A DNA stretch of 7,211 bases, from positions 1 to 7,211 of the forward strand of contig CAIVEA010000198.1 of assembly GCA_903904765.1 (NCBI GenBank), read 5' to 3'. Positions within the stretch are counted from its first letter, which is position 1; each line of letters opens with the position of its first letter. Source of the stretch: an uncultured Chloroflexota bacterium. GTDB lineage: Bacteria; Chloroflexota; Anaerolineae; Aggregatilineales; Phototrophicaceae. The notes under the pieces are model-generated. The model saw only the letters and a list, made by a program, of their open reading frames with translations, had not been told where the DNA came from and searched no databases. The translations under genes and the position numbers were made by a program. Shown here one piece after another: positions 1 through 5,719 of this stretch.

Positions 1-491
1 CCTTCGGCGCTGATCTCGCCTGTCAGGTGGGCGGGGCCATCCACACTGGTGAACAGCGTCGCCCAGTCCATCAACTGCGGTTCACCCCGGCTGACCCACT
101 TGCCTTTGCGCCACTGGTAACGCGCCACAGCCACACGCCCGCGTCCGGCGGCCACCACCACGATCAGCGTGTTTTGGTAGTTGGGTTGTCCTGCTGCCAG
201 AATATCCAGCGTGGAAACGCCGATCAGCGGCAGGCGGCGGGCGGAGGCGATACCTTTGGCGAAGGCCACACCGATCCGCAGCCCGGAATACGAACCGGGA
301 CCGATGGCGCAGGCCAGCGCGGTGATGCTGGCGATGCCATGCCCGCAGCGTGTGAGCAAACTTTCCAGCGCGGGTGCTAGTTCGACAGTATGTTGGTTTT
401 CACTAGGCCACGTTTGTTCCGTCAGCAGCGTTTGCCCATCGTGCAGGGCGATGCTCATGGTGGTGGTAGCCGTATCCAGCGCAAGCAGCAT
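1..491 (-). CDS. tsaB: tRNA threonylcarbamoyladenosine biosynthesis protein TsaB (5' part, runs off the left edge)
   Basis: The reading frame opens at the ATG at 489-491 and stays open for 163 codons to the window edge, so the C-terminal part (family members are usually about 220-240 residues) is missing. Seen: N-terminus MLLALDTATTTMSIAL, the ASKHA-type phosphate-1 strand with its Asp-Thr, and GPGSYSGLRIG at residues 64-74, the TsaB version of the GPGSFTGLRIG signature, followed by a helix VAFAKGIA. TsaB is a catalytically inactive paralogue of TsaD. It dimerises with TsaD and, with TsaE, places threonylcarbamoyl on A37 of ANN-decoding tRNAs in the cytoplasm. A GGA lies a few bases before the ATG and a possible extended -10 lies about 35 bp upstream. 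The next gene upstream ends at a terminator, so tsaB probably starts its own transcript. The family call is firm. Confidence 0.93.
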   Translation of the reverse strand, partial: MLLALDTATTTMSIALHDGQTLLTEQTWPSENQHTVELAPALESLLTRCGHGIASITALACAIGPGSYSGLRIGVAFAKGIASARRLPLIGVSTLDILAAGQPNYQNTLIVVVAAGRGRVAVARYQWRKGKWVSRGEPQLMDWATLFTSVDGPAHLTGEISAE

Positions 492-528
492 AATATTTCC
501 GGGATGGACGATTGCCGATGGTGTTTAG

Positions 529-557
529 TGTATAGCAGAACCGCGCTTCACGGTAGA
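529..557 (-). promoter_or_regulatory. Candidate tsaB promoter (extended -10)
   Basis: On the minus strand TATACA occupies 529-534, preceded by TGC, giving an extended -10 (TGnTATA). A 17-bp spacer leads to a weak -35-like TCTACC at 552-557. The -10 ends about 37 bp before the tsaB ATG. The 10-mer gatggacgat occurs on both sides of this element (503-512 and 556-565, plus-strand reading), so a repressor site is possible. This is pattern-based only. Confidence 0.4.
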
Positions 558-649
558 TGGACGATGCACCTTATTCCGCACAGCCCCACGCGGTGAATTC
601 TTCATGTTATGCGGTCGTTAGTCTGATTGTGCGTTGCCAGACAACAAAA

Positions 650-679
650 CATCTGGCACAGATTCGTCTGTGCCAGATG
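650..679 (-). terminator. Intrinsic terminator of the secreted six-cysteine protein gene
   Basis: A perfect 13-bp inverted repeat (650-662 with 667-679) encloses a 4-nt loop. On the minus strand the stem is followed at once by TTTTGTTGT, a U-rich tail, and it lies 22 bp after the stop of the gene at 701-1360. On the plus strand it is preceded by A-rich rather than followed by T-rich sequence, so it works leftward. It separates that gene from tsaB. Confidence 0.85.
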
Positions 680-700
680 CGATCCGGTTACAACGGTGAG

Positions 701-1360
701 CTACACACCTGCTGGCACCGGGCAAGAAGGATAACCCGGATCATCAGCCACCCATCCAATGAAGAACACTTCAGACCCCACATAGAAGAACCATTTCGAG
801 TCTTCCCATTGTTCTGGATGAGAATAGTCCGCCACATCGAAACCTTCGTCATAATGGATACCATCAAAGCTTTCCCAACCACCCGCATCGAGATCCCACT
901 GGCAATTGGATTTGGCAGGCGCAGCAATCGAAGCATAACCGCCGTTCGCCGTCGGCTTGAATACATACGGTTTGGCTTCCTTGCCCGCACCTTCAAAGGC
1001 GTTGATTTGCAACGAGCAAACTGGGTCGGCATTCGGGCCATCATACACCGCGGACAGCGTGAACGGACCATACGTACCCTGAATTGTACCAACCGTCACA
1101 TTTTCGCCACTCGCCGCACAGCTTGCCAGCGCCGCCTGAATGTCGGCCTGTGCAAATTCGCCCAGCAGCGCGGGAACTGACCCGTTCGCCGGACTATTGC
1201 TGTTCAGCAACCAGCAACCGCGTGTGCTGCTGCAAAAGAGGCTGTCCCCGCCGAAATACCCATTCGGAGCGCCGTTGATGCCGCCATCCGCCGAAACTAC
1301 ACCCACCAGCGCCAGCAGTGCCAGCACCACTACCAGAATACGAACCAAACGTCGTGCCAT
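701..1360 (-). CDS. Secreted six-cysteine protein of unknown function
   Basis: 219 residues that I do not recognise as any named family. Residues 1-24 form a clear Sec signal peptide: basic MARRLVR, a hydrophobic core of Val, Leu and Ala, and a VSA cleavage site before Asp25. The mature protein of about 195 residues has six cysteines (43, 49, 81, 115, 153, 213), an even number that fits disulfides outside the membrane. It is rich in Gly, Ala and Ser in its first half and in Trp, Phe, Tyr, Asp and Glu in its second (about 154-205), so it is acidic and aromatic there. No transmembrane segment follows the signal, and there is no LPXTG or lipobox. AGGGA lies 10 bases before the ATG, and TAGAAT at 1399-1404 could be the -10. 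It is a single-gene unit closed by the terminator at 650-679. The long plus-strand frame opposite it (557-1180) has no protein-like features. Coding status is well supported; the role is unknown, and an exported binding or adhesive protein is only a guess. Confidence 0.8.
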   Translation of the reverse strand: MARRLVRILVVVLALLALVGVVSADGGINGAPNGYFGGDSLFCSSTRGCWLLNSNSPANGSVPALLGEFAQADIQAALASCAASGENVTVGTIQGTYGPFTLSAVYDGPNADPVCSLQINAFEGAGKEAKPYVFKPTANGGYASIAAPAKSNCQWDLDAGGWESFDGIHYDEGFDVADYSHPEQWEDSKWFFYVGSEVFFIGWVADDPGYPSCPVPAGV

Positions 1361-1604
1361 GATCTGTTGTTCCCTTTCATTCAGATTGAACGGTGTTGAT
1401 TCTAAGTTAACGCAAAAACCATTTTCTAAACATTAAGATTTAGATTTTAGGTAAAAAGTTGATCTGTAGGGTATCTCGAAGTGAGAACTGAGGGGGCGCA
1501 GAGAGCGCAGGGCTTCCGCAGGGGAAACGGCGCATCATCAGCGCCCCCATCTGCCGCAAGCGTGGTACGCTCAAAGTGCGTTCATCTGCCGGGAGTATCC
1601 TCTC
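1361..1604. promoter_or_regulatory. Divergent intergenic region with promoters of the secreted-protein and LCP genes
   Basis: 244 bp with no gene. The part near 1381-1470 is much more AT-rich than its surroundings and carries the leftward -10 candidate TAGAAT (1399-1404, minus strand, 38 bp before the ATG at 1360; no good -35). The right half is GC-rich and would be the leader of the LCP gene. It contains a perfect 8-bp inverted repeat, GGGGGCGC at 1492-1499 and GCGCCCCC at 1541-1548, with 41 bp between, which could close a large leader stem. GGGAG at 1591-1595 is the LCP ribosome binding site. I found no convincing rightward -35/-10 pair. Confidence 0.45.
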
Positions 1605-2885
1605 ATGCCGCGTATGCTGCTGCTCACCCTGATATGTGCTGCATTGTTCCTGTCGCCTGTGCGGGCGCAGGATACCCCCGAACCCATCCCCGACCCGCTG
1701 CCGCTGGCCGACGAGAGCGGGCAAGATATCGTGAATATCCTGCTGATGGGCAGCGCCACCAGCAACCCCGCCAATCCCGGCTTATCGGATTCGCTGCTGA
1801 TTGTGTCGGTCAACCGCAGCGCCGGGGCGGTGTCGGTGGTGTCCATCCCGCGTGATCTGTACGTGTATCAGCCGGGAAACGGCATGTATAAGATCAACAC
1901 CGCCTACTACTACGGTGAAACACAGGCGCTCCCCGGCGGCGGGTGGGGGTTGCTGCTGGATACCATTCGTTACAACCTCGGCTTGCAGGTGGATTACTAC
2001 GCCCGCGTGAACTTCGACGGTTTCCGCGAACTGATTGATCTGCTCGGCGGCATCGAGATCACCGTAGACTGCGCGTTGCGCGATTGGCGGCTGAAATCGC
2101 CCGAACTCAACCCGCAGGACGCGGCCAATTGGGAAATGTTCACGCTGGAAGCGGGGCGCTGGACGATGGACTCTGATCTGGCGCTGTGGTATGTCCGCAG
2201 CCGCAAGACCAGCAGCGATCTTGACCGGGGGCGGCGGCAGCAAGATGTGTTGCGGGCAGTGTGGCGCAAGCTGAAAGCGGATGACCGTCTGGAGCAGATT
2301 CCAGCACTGTGGGACAGTTTCGGGCGCATCTTGACCACCAATTTGACGCTGCCCGATGTGCTGGGTATGGCTCCGCTGGCGCTCTCACTGGATACCGCTG
2401 ATGTCGAGTATTACCTGTTCCGGCAGAAGCACGAGGTTCAAAACGCGGTTTCGCCCGCCGGACAGCAAGTGTTACTGCCTATCCGCGAGGGTGTGCAAAC
2501 CCTGATGCAGAACGTGGTGCATCCCCCCGGCGCGAGCCGCGTCCGTCCGCCGCGCCCGCTGGTGTGGGTGTTGGATGCGGGTGCTGGCGCAGCGATGACG
2601 GCGGTTGCGGCGGATCGGCTGGAGTTAGAAGGGCTGCGGACGGTGGTGCAGGACGAAATCAGTGCTTACCGCGATTACAGCCACATCATAGACTTTAATG
2701 GCGGGACCAAAGGCAGCCCCCTAGCGCGCATTCAGCGCGTGCTACGTGTGACCGATGACGGCGTGGAGATCACCCCCGATCCGGCGCGGGAGGCCGATTT
2801 CGTGGTGTATGTGGGCGAACAGTACCGCTACTGGTCATGTACGCGGGGTGTCATCCAGCCCACGCCTGAACCGCCTACGGGTTGA
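1605..2885 (+). CDS. LCP (LytR-CpsA-Psr) family protein with C-terminal LytR_C domain
   Basis: 426 residues. Residues 1-21 are an export signal ending VRA before Gln22; it could instead stay as a membrane anchor. The LCP domain spans about 42-225 with its usual landmarks: VNILLMG, SDSLLIVSVN (Asp62), SIPRDLYV (Arg83, Asp84), KINTAYYYG (Lys96), the DYYARVNFDGFRELIDLLGG segment (130-149), and YVRSRKTSSDLDRGRRQQ (197-213) with the substrate-binding arginines. About 318-406 matches the LytR_C domain (VWVLDAGAGAAMTAVAADRL, then SHIIDFNGG and ADFVVYVGEQYRY). LCP enzymes move undecaprenyl-phosphate-linked glycopolymers onto peptidoglycan or proteins outside the cytoplasmic membrane; all the motifs expected for activity appear present. 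GGGAG nine bases before the ATG supports this start. The next gene also encodes an exported, likely wall-binding protein, which fits an envelope cluster. The family is firm; the polymer transferred is unknown. Confidence 0.92.
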   Translation: MPRMLLLTLICAALFLSPVRAQDTPEPIPDPLPLADESGQDIVNILLMGSATSNPANPGLSDSLLIVSVNRSAGAVSVVSIPRDLYVYQPGNGMYKINTAYYYGETQALPGGGWGLLLDTIRYNLGLQVDYYARVNFDGFRELIDLLGGIEITVDCALRDWRLKSPELNPQDAANWEMFTLEAGRWTMDSDLALWYVRSRKTSSDLDRGRRQQDVLRAVWRKLKADDRLEQIPALWDSFGRILTTNLTLPDVLGMAPLALSLDTADVEYYLFRQKHEVQNAVSPAGQQVLLPIREGVQTLMQNVVHPPGASRVRPPRPLVWVLDAGAGAAMTAVAADRLELEGLRTVVQDEISAYRDYSHIIDFNGGTKGSPLARIQRVLRVTDDGVEITPDPAREADFVVYVGEQYRYWSCTRGVIQPTPEPPTG

Positions 2886-2907
2886 GGTTGAGATATTCAA
2901 ACGCCAG

Positions 2908-2962
2908 CGGTGAGCGAGCGTCATGTGACCGTCAGATGCGCGTCAGTTAGGCGTTGAGCGAT
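2908..2962 (+). promoter_or_regulatory. Five 11-bp phased repeats, possible OmpR/PhoB-type regulator site
   Basis: Units start at 2908, 2919, 2930, 2941 and 2952, exactly 11 bp apart. They read CGGTGAGCGAG, CGTCATGTGAC, CGTCAGATGCG, CGTCAGTTAGG and CGTTGAGCGAT. CG is invariant, CGTCA occurs in the three middle units, and the outer two units match each other at 9 of 11 positions. Direct repeats at one helical turn are the layout bound by OmpR/PhoB-family response regulators. The block lies 64 bp before the ATG at 3027, just upstream of a -10-like TATGCT at 2980-2985. Regulator and function are inference. Confidence 0.4.
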
Positions 2963-3026
2963 ACGGGGCCTGAAGGACTTATGCTGAATAGCAATAGTTC
3001 ACAATAAGACTTTCAGGAGAACCCTC

Positions 3027-4196
3027 ATGCTGCGTTACGGACTGGTCGGGCTGTTAATCGTGGTGCTGGCGCTGGCGGTGATTCCGGTTGGCGCGCAAGA
3101 GGTGTACTGGAGCGCGGAATACTACGGCAACACGGCGCTGGCCGGCCCGCCGCTGCTCACGCAGATTGTGGGCTTGCCCGGTGGTGATTGGGGCACGGGA
3201 ACGCCCTCGTCCCTCGTCCCCGCCGACAACTTCTCGGCGCGTTGGACGAGCGTGCAAACGCTGGGTGCGGGCAGCTATCAACTCACCGTTCGAGCCGATG
3301 ATGGCGTGCGCGTGGTGGTGGATAGCAACGTCGTCATTAACCAATGGGGACTGTCGCCGGGGAACACTTACACCGCACCTCTCAACCTGAGCGCCGGAAC
3401 GCATACCTTCCTGATCGAATATTTTGAGGCGGGTGGTAGTGCTTATCTGCAATATTCCTTCGCGCCCATCAACACCGTCCCCGGCGCGGCGACAGCCGTG
3501 GTCAACACGCCCGAACTGAATCTGCGTGCCGCACCAGACCCGTATACCGGCGCAATTCTCACCCGCATCTACCTCGGACAGAGCTATGCCGTTGTGGGCA
3601 AGAATGCCGACTCCAGTTGGGTGCAGTTGAACGTGAACGGGCAGACCGGATGGGTGAATGCCCGCTACGTCACGGTTAACAATTTGCAGACCGTCCCCGT
3701 GACCAATACCGGAACGCGCCCGACAGGTGCGGTGGCAATGGTGCTGGCGAACTATTTGAACGTGCGCCAAACACCCGACCCGATCAACGGCGCGGTCATC
3801 GCCCGCATCACGCTGGGGCAGTCGTACACGGTGGTGGGCAAGAACGCCGATGCCAGTTGGGTGCAGTTGAATGTGAACGGGACGACGGGGTGGGTGCGCT
3901 CAAGCTGGTTGGCAATCGTGAACTTGGGCGCTGTGCCGGTGGTGGGCGGCACAGTCACACCGCCGGTGGTGAGCAGCGTGGCACTGATCGTCACCGGACA
4001 GTTGAACGTGCGCCAAACGCCGAATCCGTATACGGGTGTGATTTTGGTCCGCGTGTCGTTGGGGCAAACGTTCCCCGCCATCGGGCGCAACGCCGCCGCC
4101 ACATGGGTTCAGTTGAACGTGAATGGGGTTGTGGGCTGGGTCAACGGGCGCTACGTAGCCGTGCCGAATCTCGCCGCATTGCCCGTGACCGCCTGA
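3027..4196 (+). CDS. Exported protein with PA14 domain and three tandem SH3b domains
   Basis: 389 residues. The Sec signal peptide is at 1-23 (MLRYGLVGLL, then a hydrophobic core, ending VGA). Residues about 25-147 form a PA14-like β-sandwich: WSAEYYGNTALAGPP, DNFSARWT (68-74) and RADDGVRVVVDS (89-100) are typical of this carbohydrate-binding domain. Three bacterial SH3 repeats follow, with LNLR/LNVR cores at 164, 244 and 326, each holding LGQ..., WVQLNVNG and GWV. The period is 80 then 82 residues. SH3b domains generally bind peptidoglycan or other wall material, and no catalytic domain is present, so a wall- or glycan-binding surface protein is likely. There is no LPXTG or membrane anchor. 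AGGAGA at 3015-3020, six bases before the ATG, fixes the start. The repeats are still similar at DNA level. The last SH3b ends only a few residues before the stop, so the protein appears complete. It follows the LCP gene by 141 bp but probably has its own promoter. Confidence 0.9.
   Translation: MLRYGLVGLLIVVLALAVIPVGAQEVYWSAEYYGNTALAGPPLLTQIVGLPGGDWGTGTPSSLVPADNFSARWTSVQTLGAGSYQLTVRADDGVRVVVDSNVVINQWGLSPGNTYTAPLNLSAGTHTFLIEYFEAGGSAYLQYSFAPINTVPGAATAVVNTPELNLRAAPDPYTGAILTRIYLGQSYAVVGKNADSSWVQLNVNGQTGWVNARYVTVNNLQTVPVTNTGTRPTGAVAMVLANYLNVRQTPDPINGAVIARITLGQSYTVVGKNADASWVQLNVNGTTGWVRSSWLAIVNLGAVPVVGGTVTPPVVSSVALIVTGQLNVRQTPNPYTGVILVRVSLGQTFPAIGRNAAATWVQLNVNGVVGWVNGRYVAVPNLAALPVTA
3492..4190 (+). 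repeat. Threefold tandem repeat encoding the SH3b domains
   Basis: Unit offsets are 240 bp (first to second) and 246 bp (second to third). DNA similarity remains high in places: agttgggtgcagttgaa recurs in units 1 and 2, and ttgaacgtgcgccaaac is shared by units 2 (from 3756) and 3 (from 4002). This indicates intragenic duplication, and such blocks can gain or lose a unit by recombination. Confidence 0.8.
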
Positions 4197-4526
4197 TTAG
4201 GCCGACATTGCTTCGGGGCGTGCAGCCTTCGTCACTACTTTCACCAGATAGCTTTCCCGGTGCAGAGTCACGCCGGGGACTTCGCTGGCGAGGATGCTGA
4301 TGGAGGCTTGCAGCAGCCCGGTACGATGGAAATTCTCCACCGAAGCATGGTCGTCCCAGAACAGGATCAACTGGGCGCAATCGGGGTCATCCACCTGTTC
4401 CATCAGGTAGCCTGCCAGAAAGCCGGGTCGTCCGCGCACGACGGGCAGATACTTCTCCTCAATCACCTGCCGGAACAAAGCCATTTGATTTAACGGAACT
4501 TTGATATGGGTGATTTGCGTGTACAT
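4197..4526 (-). CDS. ABM-type (antibiotic biosynthesis monooxygenase-like) small protein
   Basis: 109 residues with the shape of a dimeric α/β-barrel (ferredoxin-like) protein: a first strand MYTQITHIKVP, a long helix ending EEKYLPVVRGRPGF, then the family-typical PGFLAGYLMEQVDDPD turn and strand, LILFWDDHASVENFH with the usual Trp-Asp before the second helix, and a last strand near SYLVKVV. Members include cofactor-free oxygenases, haem-degrading enzymes and many of unknown substrate; no haem-ligand residue can be assigned here, so the reaction is open. GGAGAGG lies just before the ATG. The gene is 165 bp downstream of the shell genes on the same strand but has its own likely promoter, so a link to the microcompartment is uncertain. 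Its stop directly abuts the stop of the convergent SH3b gene, with no spacer. Confidence 0.75.
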   Translation of the reverse strand: MYTQITHIKVPLNQMALFRQVIEEKYLPVVRGRPGFLAGYLMEQVDDPDCAQLILFWDDHASVENFHRTGLLQASISILASEVPGVTLHRESYLVKVVTKAARPEAMSA

Positions 4527-4598
4527 ATATCCACCTCTCCGAACACTTTCACTTCGATTCAGGGACGTGTTTCATTGAGGTCATCGCACATAGACCGT

Positions 4599-4625
4599 TC
4601 TATCTTCACTATAGCACAAGATAGA
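4599..4625 (-). promoter_or_regulatory. Candidate promoter and operator of the ABM-type gene
   Basis: On the minus strand, TGC-TATAGT (hexamer at 4608-4613) is an extended -10 close to consensus, about 82 bp before the ATG. It sits exactly inside an 8-bp perfect inverted repeat, TCTATCTT at 4599-4606 and AAGATAGA at 4618-4625, separated by 11 bp. A dyad centred on the -10 is a common place for a repressor dimer. A second short dyad, GATTC-agc-GAATC, lies at 4632-4644 in the -35 region. No repressor gene is present nearby. Confidence 0.45.
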
Positions 4626-4691
4626 TGCTCTGATTCAGCGAATCGAGTAATTCCGATACGAGGTCTGTAATTTATAGAGAATTTTGGAGGA

Positions 4692-4967
4692 TTAGCGTTC
4701 GATGCTGACCGATTCCACGATGCCCATGACGATGGCGCGGGCTGGCCCCGTGCCGCGTTTGCCGATGATCTGGCGGGCGCTGCTGCCCTCGTCCAGCACC
4801 ACCACCACATCACCCACGCCGGCCTGCACATCGTCTAGGCAGATGTCGTAGGTTTCGCTCTCGCTGCCGTCCAGATTCAACCGCGCCACCAGCAGCAGCT
4901 TACGCCCATCAAACAGCGTATGTTTGACGGTGCTGACAACAGTGCCTTTCACGCGGCCTAGATACAT
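4692..4967 (-). CDS. Pentameric microcompartment shell protein (BMC-P, EutN/CcmL family), copy 3
   Basis: 91 residues, full length for the family (about 85-105). MYLGRVKGTVVSTVKH is the standard N-terminal strand; DGRKLLLVARLNLDG follows, then VGDVVVVLDEGSSARQ with the GSSAR signature (62-66) and the near-canonical ending KRGTGPARAIVMGIVESV. BMC-P pentamers cap the vertices of icosahedral protein shells. This is the most conventional of the three copies and closely resembles classical EutN/CcmL. It starts 13 bp after the stop of copy 2 and has no clear Shine-Dalgarno before its ATG, so it may depend on translation of the gene before it. It is the last gene of the shell cluster; no convincing terminator was seen after it. 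Confidence 0.92.
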   Translation of the reverse strand: MYLGRVKGTVVSTVKHTLFDGRKLLLVARLNLDGSESETYDICLDDVQAGVGDVVVVLDEGSSARQIIGKRGTGPARAIVMGIVESVSIER

Positions 4968-4980
4968 CGGGGGGCGCTTT

Positions 4981-5304
4981 CTACTGCTTGGGGGTTACAA
5001 AGTGCTTCCACGCCACGCTGTCGGCATCGTACAGGGGGCGGTCATCCACATCATCCACAATGCCCACGACGGCGGCATCCACCGGCACGAAACTGGTGGA
5101 TAGCGCAAACGAGGCTTCTTTAGAGGCGATCACGAAAACCAGTTCGCCTTCGCCAGCCTGCCCGGTGGCATCCACCGCCACATACGGTTCGCCCTCGTCC
5201 TGACGGGCGGCGTTCAACCCTTGCACGACGAGAAATTTCACGCCCTGCAAGCCGTTGACCTTCTGGCTGGCGACCACATTACCGATCACACGAGCGAATT
5301 TCAT
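4981..5304 (-). CDS. Divergent pentameric microcompartment shell protein (BMC-P), copy 2
   Basis: 107 residues. The N-terminus MKFARVIGNVVASQKVNGLQGVKFLVVQGLN and the core strands YVAVDATGQAGEGELVFVIASKEAS match the EutN/CcmL barrel. The GSSAR signature is absent, replaced by SKEASFAL, although the later strand DAAVVGIVDDVD is kept. A C-terminal tail of about 18 residues (from RPLYDADSVAWKHF) extends beyond the usual fold and contains a Trp and a Phe. It starts 3 bp after the stop of copy 1, so translation is probably coupled. The family is firm. The altered signature and the tail suggest a specialised vertex protein with a different pore or partner, which is inference. Confidence 0.88.
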   Translation of the reverse strand: MKFARVIGNVVASQKVNGLQGVKFLVVQGLNAARQDEGEPYVAVDATGQAGEGELVFVIASKEASFALSTSFVPVDAAVVGIVDDVDDRPLYDADSVAWKHFVTPKQ

Positions 5305-5307
5305 GGC

Positions 5308-5607
5308 CTAGTCGTCCCGCATCTTCTCGTATTTGACCACCCCGCCCACATCCCATGTATCCACGATGGCGAAGATGGCGGCATCTGCCGGACGGCCTTC
5401 GGTGGCGGGGGTCTGGCGGGCGCTGCTGCCCGTCACATACAACACCACTTCGCCCACGCCCGCGCCAATCGCGTCGAAAGCCACGACGTAGCTACCCTTC
5501 GGTTTCCCTTCCAGATCGAGGGGTTGAAGCAAGAGCATTTTCAGACCTTCGGTGCGGTCACTTTTTGCGCTGGCGACCACCGTGCCGATGACAACGGCGA
5601 GGATCAT
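5308..5607 (-). CDS. Pentameric microcompartment shell protein (BMC-P, EutN/CcmL family), copy 1
   Basis: 99 residues. MILAVVIGTVVASAKS, EGLKMLLLQPLD, YVVAFDAIGAGVGEVVLYVTGSSARQ (GSSAR at 70-74) and GRPADAAIFAIVDTWD give a complete EutN/CcmL barrel, with a short charged C-terminal tail (YEKMRDD). It is the first pentamer gene after the BMC-H gene, 112 bp downstream of it, and has a good ribosome binding site (AGGAG eight bases before the ATG). It begins a tight three-gene run of pentamer genes (3-bp and 13-bp gaps). The three copies are clearly different from each other, so they are paralogues of long standing rather than a recent duplication. Confidence 0.92.
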   Translation of the reverse strand: MILAVVIGTVVASAKSDRTEGLKMLLLQPLDLEGKPKGSYVVAFDAIGAGVGEVVLYVTGSSARQTPATEGRPADAAIFAIVDTWDVGGVVKYEKMRDD

Positions 5608-5672
5608 GCCGGAAACTCCTATCCATGCCCAAAAACGCGGCTCGCCTTGCGTGCCACGCGGGGAACAAAGCT

Positions 5673-5706
5673 GCCGTCCGCCACGCCGAAAGGCGGGCAG
5701 GACGGC
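5673..5706 (-). promoter_or_regulatory. GC-rich hairpin between the BMC-H and BMC-P genes
   Basis: The arms are GCCGTCC (5673-5679) with GGACGGC (5700-5706), then 3-bp blocks 5680-5682 with 5696-5698 and 5685-5687 with 5692-5694, closing a 4-nt loop (5688-5691). That makes 13 G/C-rich pairs with small internal bulges. In the leftward transcript it lies 14 nt after the BMC-H stop and is followed by CAGCTTTGTT, a weak U-rich tail. It could be a leaky terminator, an RNA-processing site or a 3' stabiliser; the sequence alone cannot decide. Confidence 0.55.
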
Positions 5707-5719
5707 GGGCGGTGCGGGA

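Noticed and set aside
557..1180. A 207-codon open frame on the plus strand
   Set aside because: It lies opposite the secreted-protein gene, which has a signal peptide, ribosome binding site and terminator. The plus-strand translation is rich in Arg and His with no domain-like pattern.
3054..3770. A 238-codon open frame on the minus strand
   Set aside because: It is antisense to the PA14-SH3b gene; its composition (His, Arg and Gln rich) is that of a shadow frame in GC-rich DNA.
3492..4190. The repeats as a CRISPR or satellite array
   Set aside because: The 240-246 bp units are in frame and encode SH3b domains; this is domain duplication.
4527..4691. A terminator after the last BMC-P gene
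   Set aside because: No stem followed by a U-run was found between 4691 and 4626 on the minus strand; the dyads present fit promoter or operator positions better.
5673..5706. Calling the hairpin after BMC-H a definite intrinsic terminator
   Set aside because: The U-rich tail is short and interrupted, and three shell genes of the same system follow closely on the same strand, so full termination is unlikely.
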